DNA of 64,000 bases from Sphingomonas aurantiaca (lineage in GTDB: Bacteria; Pseudomonadota; Alphaproteobacteria; Sphingomonadales; Sphingomonadaceae), in contig NZ_QAOG01000001.1 in NCBI RefSeq assembly GCF_003050705.1, forward strand, positions 975,105 to 1,039,104, in the 5' to 3' direction. Under the pieces are notes generated by a model. It was not told the DNA's origin. It ran no database searches and saw only the letters and a list, made by a program, of their open reading frames with translations. Both the position numbers and the translations under genes were made by a program. This document shows, piece by piece, positions 9,374-17,730 of the stretch. How positions within the stretch are numbered: the stretch's first letter is position 1; each line of letters begins with the position of its first letter.

Positions 9374-9655
9374 ATGCCTACCGCCCGTATCTTCCAGCGC
9401 CCCAAGAACGCCATGCAGTCCGGCAAGCACCGGACCGACGCCTGGCAGCTCGAATTCGAACCCTCGGAGGCCAAGCGCCCCGACCCGCTGACCGGCTGGG
9501 CCGGCAGCGGCGACACGCGCGACCAGTTGCGCTTGCTGTTCCCGACCGCGGAGGCGGCGATCGCGCACTGCGAGCGCGAGGGGTTCGGGTACACCGTCGT
9601 GCCCGCGCCGCAGAAGACGCTGAAGCTGCAGAGCTACGCCGACAATTTCAAGTAA
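9374..9655 (+). CDS. NDUFS4-like NADH dehydrogenase (complex I) accessory subunit
   Basis: The 93-residue protein matches the ETC complex I subunit conserved region, the bacterial counterpart of mitochondrial NDUFS4 found in alphaproteobacteria. It has ARIFQRPKNAMQSGK, the WQLEFEP stretch, GWAGSGDTRDQLRLLFPT and a C-terminal tail ending KLQSYADNFK. It should bind the peripheral arm of complex I on the cytoplasmic face. The ATG at 9374 follows a GGGG-containing site and lies 10 bases after hrpB, so the two are probably co-transcribed. The nuo operon itself is not in this window. Confidence 0.92.
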   Translation: MPTARIFQRPKNAMQSGKHRTDAWQLEFEPSEAKRPDPLTGWAGSGDTRDQLRLLFPTAEAAIAHCEREGFGYTVVPAPQKTLKLQSYADNFK

Positions 9656-9688
9656 GCGGGGCGCGTTCGCCGCGCGACCGTTGTTTGC

Positions 9689-9772
9689 CGTCATCCCAGC
9701 GGAGGCTGGGATCCAGAGCCACGGGCACCTAAGCCCGTGGCTCTGGATCCTGGGTCGAGCCCAGGATGACGG
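9689..9772. repeat. CGTCATCCCAGC palindrome repeat (family A variant)
   Basis: Arms CGTCATCCCAGC and GCCCAGGATGACGG enclose an inner perfect pair: ATCCAGAGCCACGGGC and GCCCGTGGCTCTGGAT. It lies between the convergent NDUFS4-like and NUDIX genes, where a bidirectional terminator-like fold would fit. Confidence 0.88.
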
Positions 9773-9784
9773 CCTGGGGCTGGG

Positions 9785-10288
9785 CTAGAGTATGGCCCCC
9801 GCCAGGATCAGCAGCATCTTGGTGTCGATCGCGACGCCGGCCTTGCGCTTCGCCGCGACGAACGCGGGCACCTCGGTCAGCGGAACCCGGTGCACGGTGA
9901 TGTTCTCATCGCTGTCGCCGCCGCCGTCGCCGATCCTGGTCAGCCCGGTCGCGCGCACCAGCGTGAAGCATTCGGACGTCATCCCCGGCGACGAGTAGAA
10001 CACGCCCAGATCCTCGATCGAGTCGGCGCGATACCCCGTCTCTTCCTCAAGCTCGCGCCCGGCCGCCACCGCGACGCTCTCGCCCGCGGTCTCGTCGCCG
10101 ACCAGCCCCGCGGGCAGTTCGAGGCAGGCGCGGCCCAAGGGCACGCGGAACTGTTCGACCAGGATCACGTCGCCATCGTCGATCGCGACGATCACCGCGG
10201 CGGCGATCTGGCCCTGACGCGCGGCGAATTCCCACGTGCCCTCGGTCTGGACGGTCAGGAATTTGCCCGCCCATACGGTCTTGCTCAT
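9785..10288 (-). CDS. NUDIX hydrolase, ADP-ribose pyrophosphatase-like
   Basis: The 167-residue protein has a complete Nudix box near residues 63-85: G, five residues, E, seven residues, then REXXEEXGX, here GDETAGE followed by RELEEETGY. The N-terminal VWAGKFLTVQ and the EQFRVPLG segment resemble ADP-ribose pyrophosphatases, which split ADP-ribose to AMP and ribose-5-phosphate. The substrate is inferred from this resemblance only. The start codon overlaps the stop of the TPM protein as ATGA, making it the last gene of a four-gene run that begins with lemA. Confidence 0.9.
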   Translation of the reverse strand: MSKTVWAGKFLTVQTEGTWEFAARQGQIAAAVIVAIDDGDVILVEQFRVPLGRACLELPAGLVGDETAGESVAVAAGRELEEETGYRADSIEDLGVFYSSPGMTSECFTLVRATGLTRIGDGGGDSDENITVHRVPLTEVPAFVAAKRKAGVAIDTKMLLILAGAIL

Positions 10289-10956
10289 AGTTCGATCAGC
10301 CTGTCGGGAAGTTCGTTGACCGGCGCACCGGTACGCGGGAAATGCTCGGCGAGCACGCGGCCGATCTGCGCGACCGCATCGGCCATGCCGTCGGCGGGGC
10401 GATCGTCGCGGACGCCGGCCAGCACCGCCGCCATCGCCGCGCCCCAGGTTTCGTTCGGCACGCGCGAGTGGATCGCATCGTCGGCGATGATCTCGGCACG
10501 ATGCTCGGCAAGCGACAAATAGAGCAGCACGCCGGTCGCGCCCTTGGTGCGCTTCTCGGCGCCCGCGCGGAACAGCAGCAGCGCGCGCCGCCGGACGCGA
10601 CGCGCCTTGGTCGCCCCCGGGGTCAGTGCGACGCGCACCGCGGTCGCCGCCAGGACGAGCCGCACGCCGAGGAACACCAGCGTCACCAGCACCAGCGCGA
10701 TCGCATAGAGCGCGCCCTGCGGGGCGGATTGCGCCCAGGGATCGACGAGACGCGCATAGATATGGTCCGCCGCAACCGGCCGGAACGCGAGCAGCGCCAG
10801 CGTCAGCAGCATGCCCAGCACGGCCCAGTGCATCGATACGTCATGGTAGGAGTCGGACTGCCGCGCGACGATCGTGACGATCTCGCCGGTCGTCGCGGTC
10901 TCCGCCTGCGTCACCGCCGCGGTGACCCGGTCGTGATCGGTTTCGCTCAGCCGCAT
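10285..10956 (-). CDS. TPM domain membrane protein
   Basis: The 223-residue protein begins MRLSETDHDRVTAAVTQAE and continues TATTGEIVTIVARQSDSYHD, typical of TPM (TLP18.3/Psb32/MOLO-1) domains. Two hydrophobic segments follow (AVLGMLLTLALLAF and LYAIALVLVTLVFLGVRLVL), so it is an inner-membrane protein. The ATG at 10956 lies one base after the stop of the preceding gene. The frame upstream of it is only the low-complexity antisense of the neighbour's Gly-rich tail. Its function is unknown; TPM proteins often accompany LemA. Confidence 0.88.
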   Translation of the reverse strand: MRLSETDHDRVTAAVTQAETATTGEIVTIVARQSDSYHDVSMHWAVLGMLLTLALLAFRPVAADHIYARLVDPWAQSAPQGALYAIALVLVTLVFLGVRLVLAATAVRVALTPGATKARRVRRRALLLFRAGAEKRTKGATGVLLYLSLAEHRAEIIADDAIHSRVPNETWGAAMAAVLAGVRDDRPADGMADAVAQIGRVLAEHFPRTGAPVNELPDRLIEL

Positions 10957-10957
10957 G

Positions 10958-11827
10958 TCACCAACTCCCCGATGCGCCGCCGCCGCCGCCGGATCCACCG
11001 CCGCCACCGCCGAAGCCACCGCCACCCCAGCCACCGCCGCCGCTGTCACCGCCGCCGCCACTCCAGCCGCCGCCGCCACCACCACCGCCGCCACGGGTCA
11101 TCGCGTCGGCGATGCTCCACAGCACAATCGGCAGGGCGCCGCTGCCACCGCCGCTACCGCCATCGGTATAGCGCCTGCCGCCGGCGCGCCGCGACAGCAT
11201 CGGGATGACGATCGCCGCGAGCACGATCCCGAAGAAGATCAGCCCGATCGGCACGCCGCCGCCGCCCGAACCCGACCGGCGATGCGTCTTGTCATATTCG
11301 GCCGCCGCCGCCGTCACCTTCGCGCGCGCCTCGGCGTCGGGCAGCGCGAGCTGGTCCGCGACCGCATTGGTTCCCGCGACGATGCCGCCGGGAATATCGC
11401 CTGCCTTGAACCGCGGCAGGATCTGCTGGTTGATGACGACGCTCGAGAACGCGTCGGTCAGTACGGGTTCGAGCCCGTAGCCTACCTCGATCCGCACCTT
11501 GCGGTCGTTCGGCGCCACCAGCAGGATCGCGCCGTTGTTCGCGTCCTTCAACCCGACGCCCCAGCTCCGGATCAGGCGATTGCCGTAATCCTCGATCGGA
11601 TAGCCTTCGAGATCGGGCACGGTCGCGACGACGAGCTGGTTGCCCGACGATTTCTGCAGGTCGTCGAGCCGCTTGGTCAGCGCCGCTTCCTGGTCGGGAG
11701 GGATGACATTGGCCGCATCGACGACGAAGCCGGTGAACTTGGGCAAGGTCTGCGCGGTGGCGGCCCCGGTGACGGTGCCGCTTCCCAGCAGCAGCGCGCA
11801 GGCCAGCGTGGCAAGGTAGCGGATCAT
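10958..11827 (-). CDS. TPM domain protein with Gly-rich tail (YgcG-like)
   Basis: The 289-residue protein has a cleavable signal peptide (ALLLGSGTVTGAATAQ) and a periplasmic TPM domain with FVVDAANVIPPDQEAALTKR and LVVATVPDLEG. A single membrane segment near residue 185 (IGLIFFGIVLAAIVIPML) is followed by a long Gly/Ser tail ending GGGGGASGSW. This is the usual architecture of YgcG-family proteins. The Gly-rich tail carries GGGGWGGGG-like repeats. It sits 16 bp after lemA and 1 bp before the second TPM gene. Confidence 0.92.
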   Translation of the reverse strand: MIRYLATLACALLLGSGTVTGAATAQTLPKFTGFVVDAANVIPPDQEAALTKRLDDLQKSSGNQLVVATVPDLEGYPIEDYGNRLIRSWGVGLKDANNGAILLVAPNDRKVRIEVGYGLEPVLTDAFSSVVINQQILPRFKAGDIPGGIVAGTNAVADQLALPDAEARAKVTAAAAEYDKTHRRSGSGGGGVPIGLIFFGIVLAAIVIPMLSRRAGGRRYTDGGSGGGSGALPIVLWSIADAMTRGGGGGGGGGWSGGGGDSGGGGWGGGGFGGGGGGSGGGGGASGSW

Positions 11828-11843
11828 CGCGCAGACCCCGTCA

Positions 11844-12440
11844 TCAGCTCGCGTTGCCGAAGTTCACCGTCGGCGCGGTCTCCGCGCCGGGCGTGGTCGC
11901 CGCGAACGGGACCATCGGCTTGGCACCGTAGAAGATCTTCGCGCCGACCGCGTCGGGGAAGGTGCGGATCTTGGTGTTATACGCCTGCACCGCACCGTTG
12001 TAATCGCGGCGCGCGATCGTGATGCGGTTCTCGGTGCCTTCGAGCTGGCTCATCAGCGTGGTGTAGTTGCCCTGGCTCTTCAGCTCGGGATACGCCTCCT
12101 GCAGTCGCTGGAGCGAGACGCCGACGGCGCCCTGGACGCGCTGATACTGCGCCATCTTGGCCGGATCGGAGAGATCGTCCGCCGACACCTGGACCGAGTT
12201 CGCCGCGGCACGCGCCTGCGTCACCTGGACGAGGATATCCTTCTCCTGCGCGCCCGCCGCCTTCACCGTGGCGACGAGGTTGGGGATCAGGTCGGCGCGA
12301 CGCTGATAGTCGTTCTGGACGTCGGCCCAGCGCGCCTTCACATTTTCCTCGGCGGTCGGGATGCTGTTGATCCCGCAGCCTGCGAGCGCGGATGCGAGGA
12401 GGATCGCGGCGGCGCCGCGGGCGATTGGGGCACGTGACAT
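11844..12440 (-). CDS. lemA: LemA family lipoprotein
   Basis: The 198-residue protein opens with a lipoprotein leader ending LASALAGC, Cys at about residue 22. The LemA core follows: AEENVKARWADVQNDYQRR, DLIPNLVATVK and a long helical region, ending with FFYGAKPMVPF-like IFYGAKPMVPF. The start at 12440 has a GGAG site at good spacing; a longer frame from 12473 would bury the leader. LemA proteins are membrane-attached helical bundles of unclear role, usually beside TPM proteins as here. Confidence 0.94.
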   Translation of the reverse strand: MSRAPIARGAAAILLASALAGCGINSIPTAEENVKARWADVQNDYQRRADLIPNLVATVKAAGAQEKDILVQVTQARAAANSVQVSADDLSDPAKMAQYQRVQGAVGVSLQRLQEAYPELKSQGNYTTLMSQLEGTENRITIARRDYNGAVQAYNTKIRTFPDAVGAKIFYGAKPMVPFAATTPGAETAPTVNFGNAS

Positions 12441-12545
12441 CGGGGGTCTCCAGAATAGCTGTGTCGCCCTCATAGGACAGTCCGCAGGGTTGGCGAAACC
12501 GAAATCGGCGGTTAACTTTATGCGAGACTTAAGAAGGGGGCGGGG

Positions 12546-13016
12546 ATGCTCAAGGAATTCAAGGCGTTCATCATGCGCGGCAACGTGCTCGATCTCGCCA
12601 TCGCGGTGATCATCGGCGCGGCGTTCGGCAAGATCGTCACGTCGCTGACCGACGACGTGCTGATGCCGGTGATCGGCAAGATCTTCGGCGGGCTCGATTT
12701 CTCGAGCTATTTCTGGCGGATGGGGCCGGTGCCGGCAAATTACGCGGGCTCGCTCAGCGACTATGCGGCGCTCAAGAAGGCGGGCGTGCCGCTGCTCGGC
12801 TATGGCGCGTTTGCGACGCAGCTTGTCAATTTCGTGATCGTCGCTGGCATCATCTTCATGATCCTGCGCGTCGTGAACCGTACCGCGGCGCTGATCGAGC
12901 GCGAGACCGCGCGGCTGAAGCGCGAGGAAGAGGCTACCCCGGTCGCGCCCGCACCCGAGCCGGTCGAGATCGCGTTGCTGCGCGAGATCCGCGACGAGCT
13001 GAAGGCCAGGGGGTGA
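12546..13016 (+). CDS. mscL: large-conductance mechanosensitive channel MscL
   Basis: MscL releases solutes during osmotic downshock. The 156-residue protein begins LKEFKAFIMRGNVLDLAIAVIIGAAFGKIV, the classic N-terminal helix and pore-lining TM1. A periplasmic loop of about 50 residues follows, then TM2 (LVNFVIVAGIIFMILRVVN) and a charged cytoplasmic helix. The C-terminal part has an Ala/Pro/Glu-rich spacer before the final helix. It is slightly longer than the E. coli protein (136). It is divergent from lemA with a 105-bp gap. Confidence 0.97.
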   Translation: MLKEFKAFIMRGNVLDLAIAVIIGAAFGKIVTSLTDDVLMPVIGKIFGGLDFSSYFWRMGPVPANYAGSLSDYAALKKAGVPLLGYGAFATQLVNFVIVAGIIFMILRVVNRTAALIERETARLKREEEATPVAPAPEPVEIALLREIRDELKARG

Positions 13017-13023
13017 CCGCCTT

Positions 13024-13160
13024 TTCCCTCTCCCCTGCGGGGAGGGAGGGAGGAGCCGTGAGGCGTCGGCAGGGTGAGGGGCCTGAGGCTTCGGCGCGGG
13101 ATCTCAACACCCCCTCATCCGGCGCTGCCGCGCCACCTTCTCCCCGATGGGGAGAAGGAA
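13024..13160. repeat. CTCTCCCC palindrome repeat (family F)
   Basis: Arms CCCTCTCCCC..GGGGAGGG and CCTTCTCCCC..GGGGAGAAGG flank a centre with GGTGAGGGGCCT and ACCCCCTCATCC that can also pair. A related element lies at 19897-20034. It fills the gap between the convergent mscL and Rrf2 genes. Confidence 0.85.
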
Positions 13161-13164
13161 AACT

Positions 13165-13596
13165 TCACGCTGCGGCGAGATCCTCGGCGTTTGCATCCGC
13201 CAGGCTCGTGCCGTCGAGGATCCGCGCGGTTTCGTCGCGGACTCGCATCATCGCATAGCGGATCGCGCAATCCGCCTCGCTCTTGCAGTCGAGGCAGGGT
13301 CGGTAGGCCGTCCGGCTGACGCACGGGACGAGCGCGAGCGGCCCCTCGATGATCCGGATGATTTCACCGAGCGAGATCAGGTGGCTGGGGCGCGACAGGC
13401 GATACCCGCCCATCTTGCCGCGATGGCTGTGGAGCAGGCCGGACTCGCGCAGATCGGCGAGGATCAGCTCGAGAAACTTGCGCGGGACGTTCGCCTCGGC
13501 GGCGATCCGGGTCATCGGGATCGGAGGGCCGCCGACGGGGGCCCCGCCAAGAAAGATCATCGCGCGAAGCGCGTAGCGGGAGCGCTGCGTCAACAT
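13165..13596 (-). CDS. Rrf2 family transcriptional regulator
   Basis: The 143-residue protein has the Rrf2 winged helix: MLTQRSRYALRAMIFL, then the recognition region IAAEANVPRKFLELILADL and the wing GKMGGYRLSRP. Four cysteines at 92, 101, 104 and 110 lie in the segment that binds an Fe-S cluster in IscR, NsrR and RirA (usually three Cys). The extra Cys leaves open which three would ligate a cluster. No isc or suf genes are adjacent, so its target is unknown. The start at 13596 is well supported by the conserved N-terminus. Confidence 0.92.
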   Translation of the reverse strand: MLTQRSRYALRAMIFLGGAPVGGPPIPMTRIAAEANVPRKFLELILADLRESGLLHSHRGKMGGYRLSRPSHLISLGEIIRIIEGPLALVPCVSRTAYRPCLDCKSEADCAIRYAMMRVRDETARILDGTSLADANAEDLAAA

Positions 13597-13740
13597 ATTG
13601 CAGATTGCTATGCACGCGGTTTGTGGCGAGCGGAAGGCGGTTTGGCACGTTGCGTGCTACGACATCGCGGATCGCGACAAAAAAGCAGCGCCGGCCGGGC
13701 TTTTCATCGCGCCGCGGCTTCCCTATATCGGGCTTGCCGT

Positions 13741-14092
13741 CGGGGGAATTCTCTCTTGGCGGCTATGGCGATAAACCGTGGCGTGTCATAGACACAGCGG
13801 ACCCGGGGGCAGTACCCGGCGACTCCACCACCGCCCTCTTCGCAAGAGGGGGACGATGACGGGGTCGAACTAGGATCGACGTGTGTTCAACGACGCTATG
13901 TTTCGCTCGGAATGGGACCACCGCAACGGCCCATACACAAGTGCCAACGATAACGAAGCACTCGCAATTGCCGCATAACTGACGGTCTAACGACCTAAGT
14001 TATACGGACGAAAGCGCGGTTCGGGCCACACCGGGCAACAGAAGTGGAAACCGGCGGTACGGGGGGCACCGAGCAACAGAAGCTCCCCACTC
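13741..14092 (+). ncRNA. ssrA: tmRNA, circularly permuted two-piece type
   Basis: tmRNA rescues stalled ribosomes. The tag frame at 13943-13978 encodes ANDNEALAIAA then TAA, a typical alphaproteobacterial tag. The order is permuted: the acceptor piece comes first and ends GGCGACTCCACCA at 13830, already with CCA. A short removable spacer with a CCTCTTCGCAAGAGG hairpin follows. The coding piece starts near 13849 with GGGGACGATGAC, and CTAGGATCGACGTG matches the usual tmRNA 5' region. Pseudoknot-like sequence (GGGGGGCACCGAGCAACAGAAGCTCCCC) runs to about 14088. The 5' and 3' limits are approximate by some ten bases. Confidence 0.94.
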
Positions 14093-14295
14093 TTCTCCAT
14101 CATATCGCTACATGATTGACTGTTCGCCGCTGAAGCGTCGCGCGGTCAGGTTAGCTGCGCTCAAAACGGGTGGCTTGCAACGTCGGCGCTGCGAGCAGTG
14201 ACGGGAATCTCGTATCGCAGCAGCCATGATCGTTGCACTTCGTGTCGACCAACATCCGTCATTGCAAACGATGACGGTGCCGTTGGTCAACCGGA
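14093..14295. other. intergenic stretch with no recognised gene
   Basis: This is about 200 bp between ssrA and the response regulator. A 60-codon open frame on the minus strand (14108-14290) has no recognisable motif or ribosome site. Base composition is a little lower in GC than the neighbours. I see no integrase or attachment-site repeat, although tmRNA genes are common integration sites. Confidence 0.5.
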
Positions 14296-14673
14296 TCAGC
14301 GCTGTAGCAGCTTGCTGAGTTGCGCGCCGGTATAGGGCTTCCGGATGAAACGCGCGGCTGCGGGGAGGGCCATCTTGCCGTTATCGGTCCCCGACGTGAC
14401 CAGGATCGCGATGTCGGGACGCTGCGCATGGACCGCGTTGGCGAGATCGATGCCGTTGAGGTCACCCGGCATGCGAACGTCGGTGAACAGCGCGGCGATA
14501 TCGGGCCGCTCCTCCAGCTTGACCAGTGCGTCGGCGGCGTTGCTGGCTTCGACGACTTCATACCCCGCATCTTCGAGTGCGAGGTTGGAATGGACCCGGA
14601 CAAGGGCGTCGTCATCGACGACGAGAATAACGGACTTCGAGATAACGTTCATATCGGTTCGAACATCCGGCAT
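14296..14673 (-). CDS. single-domain response regulator
   Basis: The 125-residue protein is a lone receiver domain. It has the acidic pair VVDDD near residue 20, the phospho-acceptor Asp in FTDVRMPGDLNG near residue 64, Ser/Thr in LVTSGTDNG and Lys in FIRKPYTG. There is no output domain, so it would act by protein contact or phosphotransfer. No histidine kinase lies nearby. Two starts are possible, 14673 and 14652 (MNVISKSV); the shorter fits receiver families better, but I keep the longer frame. It resembles receivers often found fused to or beside hybrid kinases. Confidence 0.88.
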   Translation of the reverse strand: MPDVRTDMNVISKSVILVVDDDALVRVHSNLALEDAGYEVVEASNAADALVKLEERPDIAALFTDVRMPGDLNGIDLANAVHAQRPDIAILVTSGTDNGKMALPAAARFIRKPYTGAQLSKLLQR

Positions 14674-14739
14674 GGCGCTCGCGTTCCGCTATTAATCATC
14701 CCCGTGACCTAAAATCCGGCAAAGCGAGTCACCCATGAG

Positions 14740-14764
14740 AAAGGGGCCCGGTTTCCCGAGCCCC
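14740..14764 (-). terminator. Rho-independent terminator of pnp
   Basis: Read on the minus strand, a 9-bp stem GGGGCTCGG / CCGGGCCCC encloses a GAAA tetraloop and is followed by TTTCTC. It begins 30 bases after the pnp stop codon. Confidence 0.85.
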
Positions 14765-14793
14765 TCCATCAATTCGCGTTAGGCCGTAAGGGC

Positions 14794-17220
14794 TTAGTCG
14801 CGATCGCCCGTCAGGAACGCCGGTGCGAATTCGGGGGCCTTGTCGCCGTCCGAACGCTCGGCGCGGGGAGCGCGCTCGCCGCCCTGACCACCACCGCCGT
14901 CACGACGCGGGCCACGGCCACCGCCGTTGCCGCCTGCATCGCGACCGCCATCGCCATCACGACGCGGGCCACGCGAACCGCGATCACCGCCGCCGCCTTC
15001 GCCGCGCGGACCACGACCGCCGCCGCCGTTACCGGCATCACGACCGCCATCGCCATCGCGACGCGGACCACGCGAACCACGATCGCCACCCTCACGGGGC
15101 TCACGCGCCGGGCGGGTATCTTCCAGCTCTTCGCCGGTCGTCTGATCAACGACGCGCATCGACAGGCGAACCTTGCCGCGCGGATCGATCTCGAGGACCT
15201 TGACCTTGACGTCCTGGCCTTCGCTCAGCGCGTCCGAGACCTTCTCGACGCGCTCGTTCTTGATTTCGGACACGTGGACGAGACCGTCCTTGCCACCCAT
15301 GAAGTTCACGAACGCACCGAAGTCCACCAGGTTGACGACCTTGCCGTCATAGACCTTGCCGACTTCGGCTTCCTCGACGAGGCCCTTGATCCACTTGATC
15401 GCAGCGTCGATCTGCGCGGGGTCGGACGACGACACCTTGATCACGCCCTCGTCGTCGATGTCGACCTTGGCGCCGGTCTGCGCGACGATCTCGCGGATTA
15501 CCTTGCCGCCGGTGCCGATGACTTCACGGATCTTCGACTTCTCGATCGTGAAGGTCTCGATGCGCGGTGCGTGCGCCGACAGCTCCTCACGCGTGTGGTC
15601 GAGCGCCTTGGCCATTTCGCCCAGGATGTGCGCACGGCCTTCCTTGGCCTGTGCCAGCGCCTTGCCCATGATCTCTTCGGTGATGCCGGCGATCTTGATG
15701 TCCATCTGCATCGTGGTGATGCCCTCGGACGTGCCGGCGACCTTGAAGTCCATGTCGCCGAGGTGATCCTCGTCGCCCAGGATGTCCGACAGGACCGCGA
15801 AGTTCTTGCCCTCGAGGATCAGGCCCATCGCGATGCCCGAGACCGGACGCTTCAGCGGAACGCCCGCATCCATCATCGACAGCGAACCGCCGCAAACCGT
15901 CGCCATCGACGACGAGCCGTTGCTCTCCGTGATGTCGGACAGAACGCGGATCGTGTACGGGAACTCTTCCTTCGACGGCAGCACCGGGTGCAGCGCGCGC
16001 CAGGCGAGCTTGCCGTGGCCGACTTCGCGACGACCCGGCGCACCGAAGCGACCGACTTCACCGACCGAGTAGGGCGGGAAGTTGTAGTGGAGCATGAAGT
16101 TTTCGTACGAAAGACCGTTCAGGCCGTCGATCATCTGCTCTGCGTCGCGCGTGCCGAGCGTGGTGGTGCAGATCGACTGCGTCTCGCCGCGCGTGAACAG
16201 GGCCGAGCCATGCGTGCGCGGGAGGAAGTGCACCATCGCCTCGATCGGACGGATCTGCGTGGTGGTGCGGCCGTCGATGCGGGTGCCGTCCTTGAGGATG
16301 GCGCCGCGGACGATCTCCGCCTCCAGCTTCTTCATCAGCTTGCCGGCCGCCATCTGGTCCTGCGGGGTGGCATCGGCAAAGGCGGTCTTGCCCTTGGCGC
16401 GTGCGGCGTTCAGCAGGTCCGAACGCTTGGACTTGTCGGTCACCTTGTAGGCGGCCGCAATGTCCTTGCCGATCAGCTTCTTCAGCTTGTCCTTGGCGGT
16501 CGACAGGTCGGCCTGCTCGGCCATTTCCCAAGGATCCTTGGCAGCCTGCTCGGCCAGATCGATGATCAGGTTGGCGGCTTCGCGGCATGCCTTGTGCGCG
16601 AACTGCACCGCGCCGAGCATGATCTCTTCCGAAAGCTCCTTGGCTTCCGATTCGACCATCATCACGGCCTGGCCGGTGGCGGCGACGACGAGGTCGAGGT
16701 CACCCGCCTTGGCTTCGTCGAGCGTCGGGTTGAGGATGTAGGCGCCATCGACATAGCCGACGCGCGCTGCGCCGATCGGGCCCATGAACGGCACGCCCGA
16801 GATCGTCAGCGCCGCCGACGCCGCGACCATCGCGAGGATGTCCGGCTCGTTCTCGCCGTCATACGACAGAACCTGGCAGATCACGTTGATCTCGTTGTAG
16901 AAACCCTCTGGGAAGAGGGGACGGATCGGGCGATCGATGAGACGGCTGGTCAGCGTCTCCTTCTCGGTCGCGCCGCGCTCACGCTTGAAGAAGCCACCGG
17001 GGATGCGGCCGCTTGCGGAGAACTTCTCCTGATAATGGACGGTGAGCGGGAAGAAATCCTGCCCTTCCTTGACGGTCCGTGCAGCCGTCACGGCGCACAG
17101 AACGACGGTCTCGCCGAGGGTGGCGAGCACGGCGCCGTTTGCCTGACGGGCCACGCGGCCGGTCTCGAGCGTCAGCGTCTTGCCGCCCCACTGGGCGCTT
17201 ACGGTCTTGGTATCGAACAT
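14794..17220 (-). CDS. pnp: polynucleotide phosphorylase with RG-rich tail
   Basis: PNPase degrades RNA 3'-5' using phosphate and is a degradosome component. The 808-residue protein holds two RNase PH folds separated by an all-helical linker, the second with [23 protein letters not shown] domain follows near residue 565 ([15 protein letters not shown]), then an S1 domain near 625-695 ([20 protein letters not shown]). The last 100 residues are an unusual low-complexity tail in which [17 protein letters not shown] occurs twice. It ends the cluster truB-rpsO-pnp and has its own terminator behind it. Confidence 0.98.
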   Translation of the reverse strand: MFDTKTVSAQWGGKTLTLETGRVARQANGAVLATLGETVVLCAVTAARTVKEGQDFFPLTVHYQEKFSASGRIPGGFFKRERGATEKETLTSRLIDRPIRPLFPEGFYNEINVICQVLSYDGENEPDILAMVAASAALTISGVPFMGPIGAARVGYVDGAYILNPTLDEAKAGDLDLVVAATGQAVMMVESEAKELSEEIMLGAVQFAHKACREAANLIIDLAEQAAKDPWEMAEQADLSTAKDKLKKLIGKDIAAAYKVTDKSKRSDLLNAARAKGKTAFADATPQDQMAAGKLMKKLEAEIVRGAILKDGTRIDGRTTTQIRPIEAMVHFLPRTHGSALFTRGETQSICTTTLGTRDAEQMIDGLNGLSYENFMLHYNFPPYSVGEVGRFGAPGRREVGHGKLAWRALHPVLPSKEEFPYTIRVLSDITESNGSSSMATVCGGSLSMMDAGVPLKRPVSGIAMGLILEGKNFAVLSDILGDEDHLGDMDFKVAGTSEGITTMQMDIKIAGITEEIMGKALAQAKEGRAHILGEMAKALDHTREELSAHAPRIETFTIEKSKIREVIGTGGKVIREIVAQTGAKVDIDDEGVIKVSSSDPAQIDAAIKWIKGLVEEAEVGKVYDGKVVNLVDFGAFVNFMGGKDGLVHVSEIKNERVEKVSDALSEGQDVKVKVLEIDPRGKVRLSMRVVDQTTGEELEDTRPAREPREGGDRGSRGPRRDGDGGRDAGNGGGGRGPRGEGGGGDRGSRGPRRDGDGGRDAGGNGGGRGPRRDGGGGQGGERAPRAERSDGDKAPEFAPAFLTGDRD

Positions 17221-17345
17221 TTCGTTTCCTTCACTCCGGCGGCCAGATGCCGACCGGGGCCTATGTGCGAGCTAAGCCGGCTCGCGGCGGTTCGAAGCGA
17301 GTTGTCGCTTCTGGCCAGTTCACCGAATTGTGTTCTGGCACTTCC

Positions 17346-17400
17346 TGTTCCTCCGCGAAGGCGGAGGCCCAGTCTGGACTCCCGCCTTCGCGGGAGAACA
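17346..17400. repeat. CCGCGAAGGCGG palindrome (family C)
   Basis: Arms GTTCCTCCGCGAAGGCGGAGG and CTCCCGCCTTCGCGGGAGAAC flank CCCAGTCTGGA. Copies lie at 31722-31776 and 52727-52780. It is in the rpsO-pnp gap. Confidence 0.85.
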
Positions 17401-17410
17401 ACCCTATATA

Positions 17411-17438
17411 CGAAAACGGCCCCCCGAAGGGAGCCGTT
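17411..17438 (-). terminator. Rho-independent terminator of rpsO
   Basis: On the minus strand a 10-bp stem AACGGCTCCC / GGGGGCCGTT with a TTCG tetraloop is followed by TTTTCG. It starts a few bases after the rpsO stop. It probably sets the 3' end of rpsO mRNA and reduces read-through into pnp, which is 190 bp further on. Confidence 0.9.
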
Positions 17439-17442
17439 CGTG

Positions 17443-17712
17443 TTACTTGCGAAGGCCGAGCTTCGCGATCAGATCCAGGTAGCGCTGGCCGTCCTTGTGA
17501 CGGAGATAATCCAGCAGCGTCCGGCGCTTGTTGACCATCATGAGAAGACCACGACGCGAGTGGTTGTCCTTCTTGTGGCCCTTGAAGTGCTCGGTCAGGT
17601 TCTTGATGCGCTCGGTCAGGATCGCGACCTGGACTTCCGGCGAACCGGTATCGCCCTCGGCGCGCGAATGCTCCTTGACGAGCTCGGTCTTGCGTTCAGC
17701 GGTAATCGTCAT
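17443..17712 (-). CDS. rpsO: 30S ribosomal protein S15
   Basis: S15 binds 16S rRNA early in small-subunit assembly. The 89-residue protein is the usual length and carries [30 protein letters not shown] and the [23 protein letters not shown] segment. It lies 18 bp after truB and upstream of pnp, the classical order. In many bacteria S15 represses its own translation through a leader structure; the short truB-rpsO gap leaves little room for one here. Confidence 0.99.
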   Translation of the reverse strand: MTITAERKTELVKEHSRAEGDTGSPEVQVAILTERIKNLTEHFKGHKKDNHSRRGLLMMVNKRRTLLDYLRHKDGQRYLDLIAKLGLRK

Positions 17713-17730
17713 GAATTTCGTCCTACGACA

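Noticed and set aside
14108..14290. 60-codon minus-strand gene between ssrA and the response regulator
   Set aside because: There is no ribosome site or recognisable motif, and its length is within chance.
14093..14295. Integrated element downstream of ssrA
   Set aside because: There is no integrase, no duplicated tmRNA end and no foreign composition beyond a mild GC drop.
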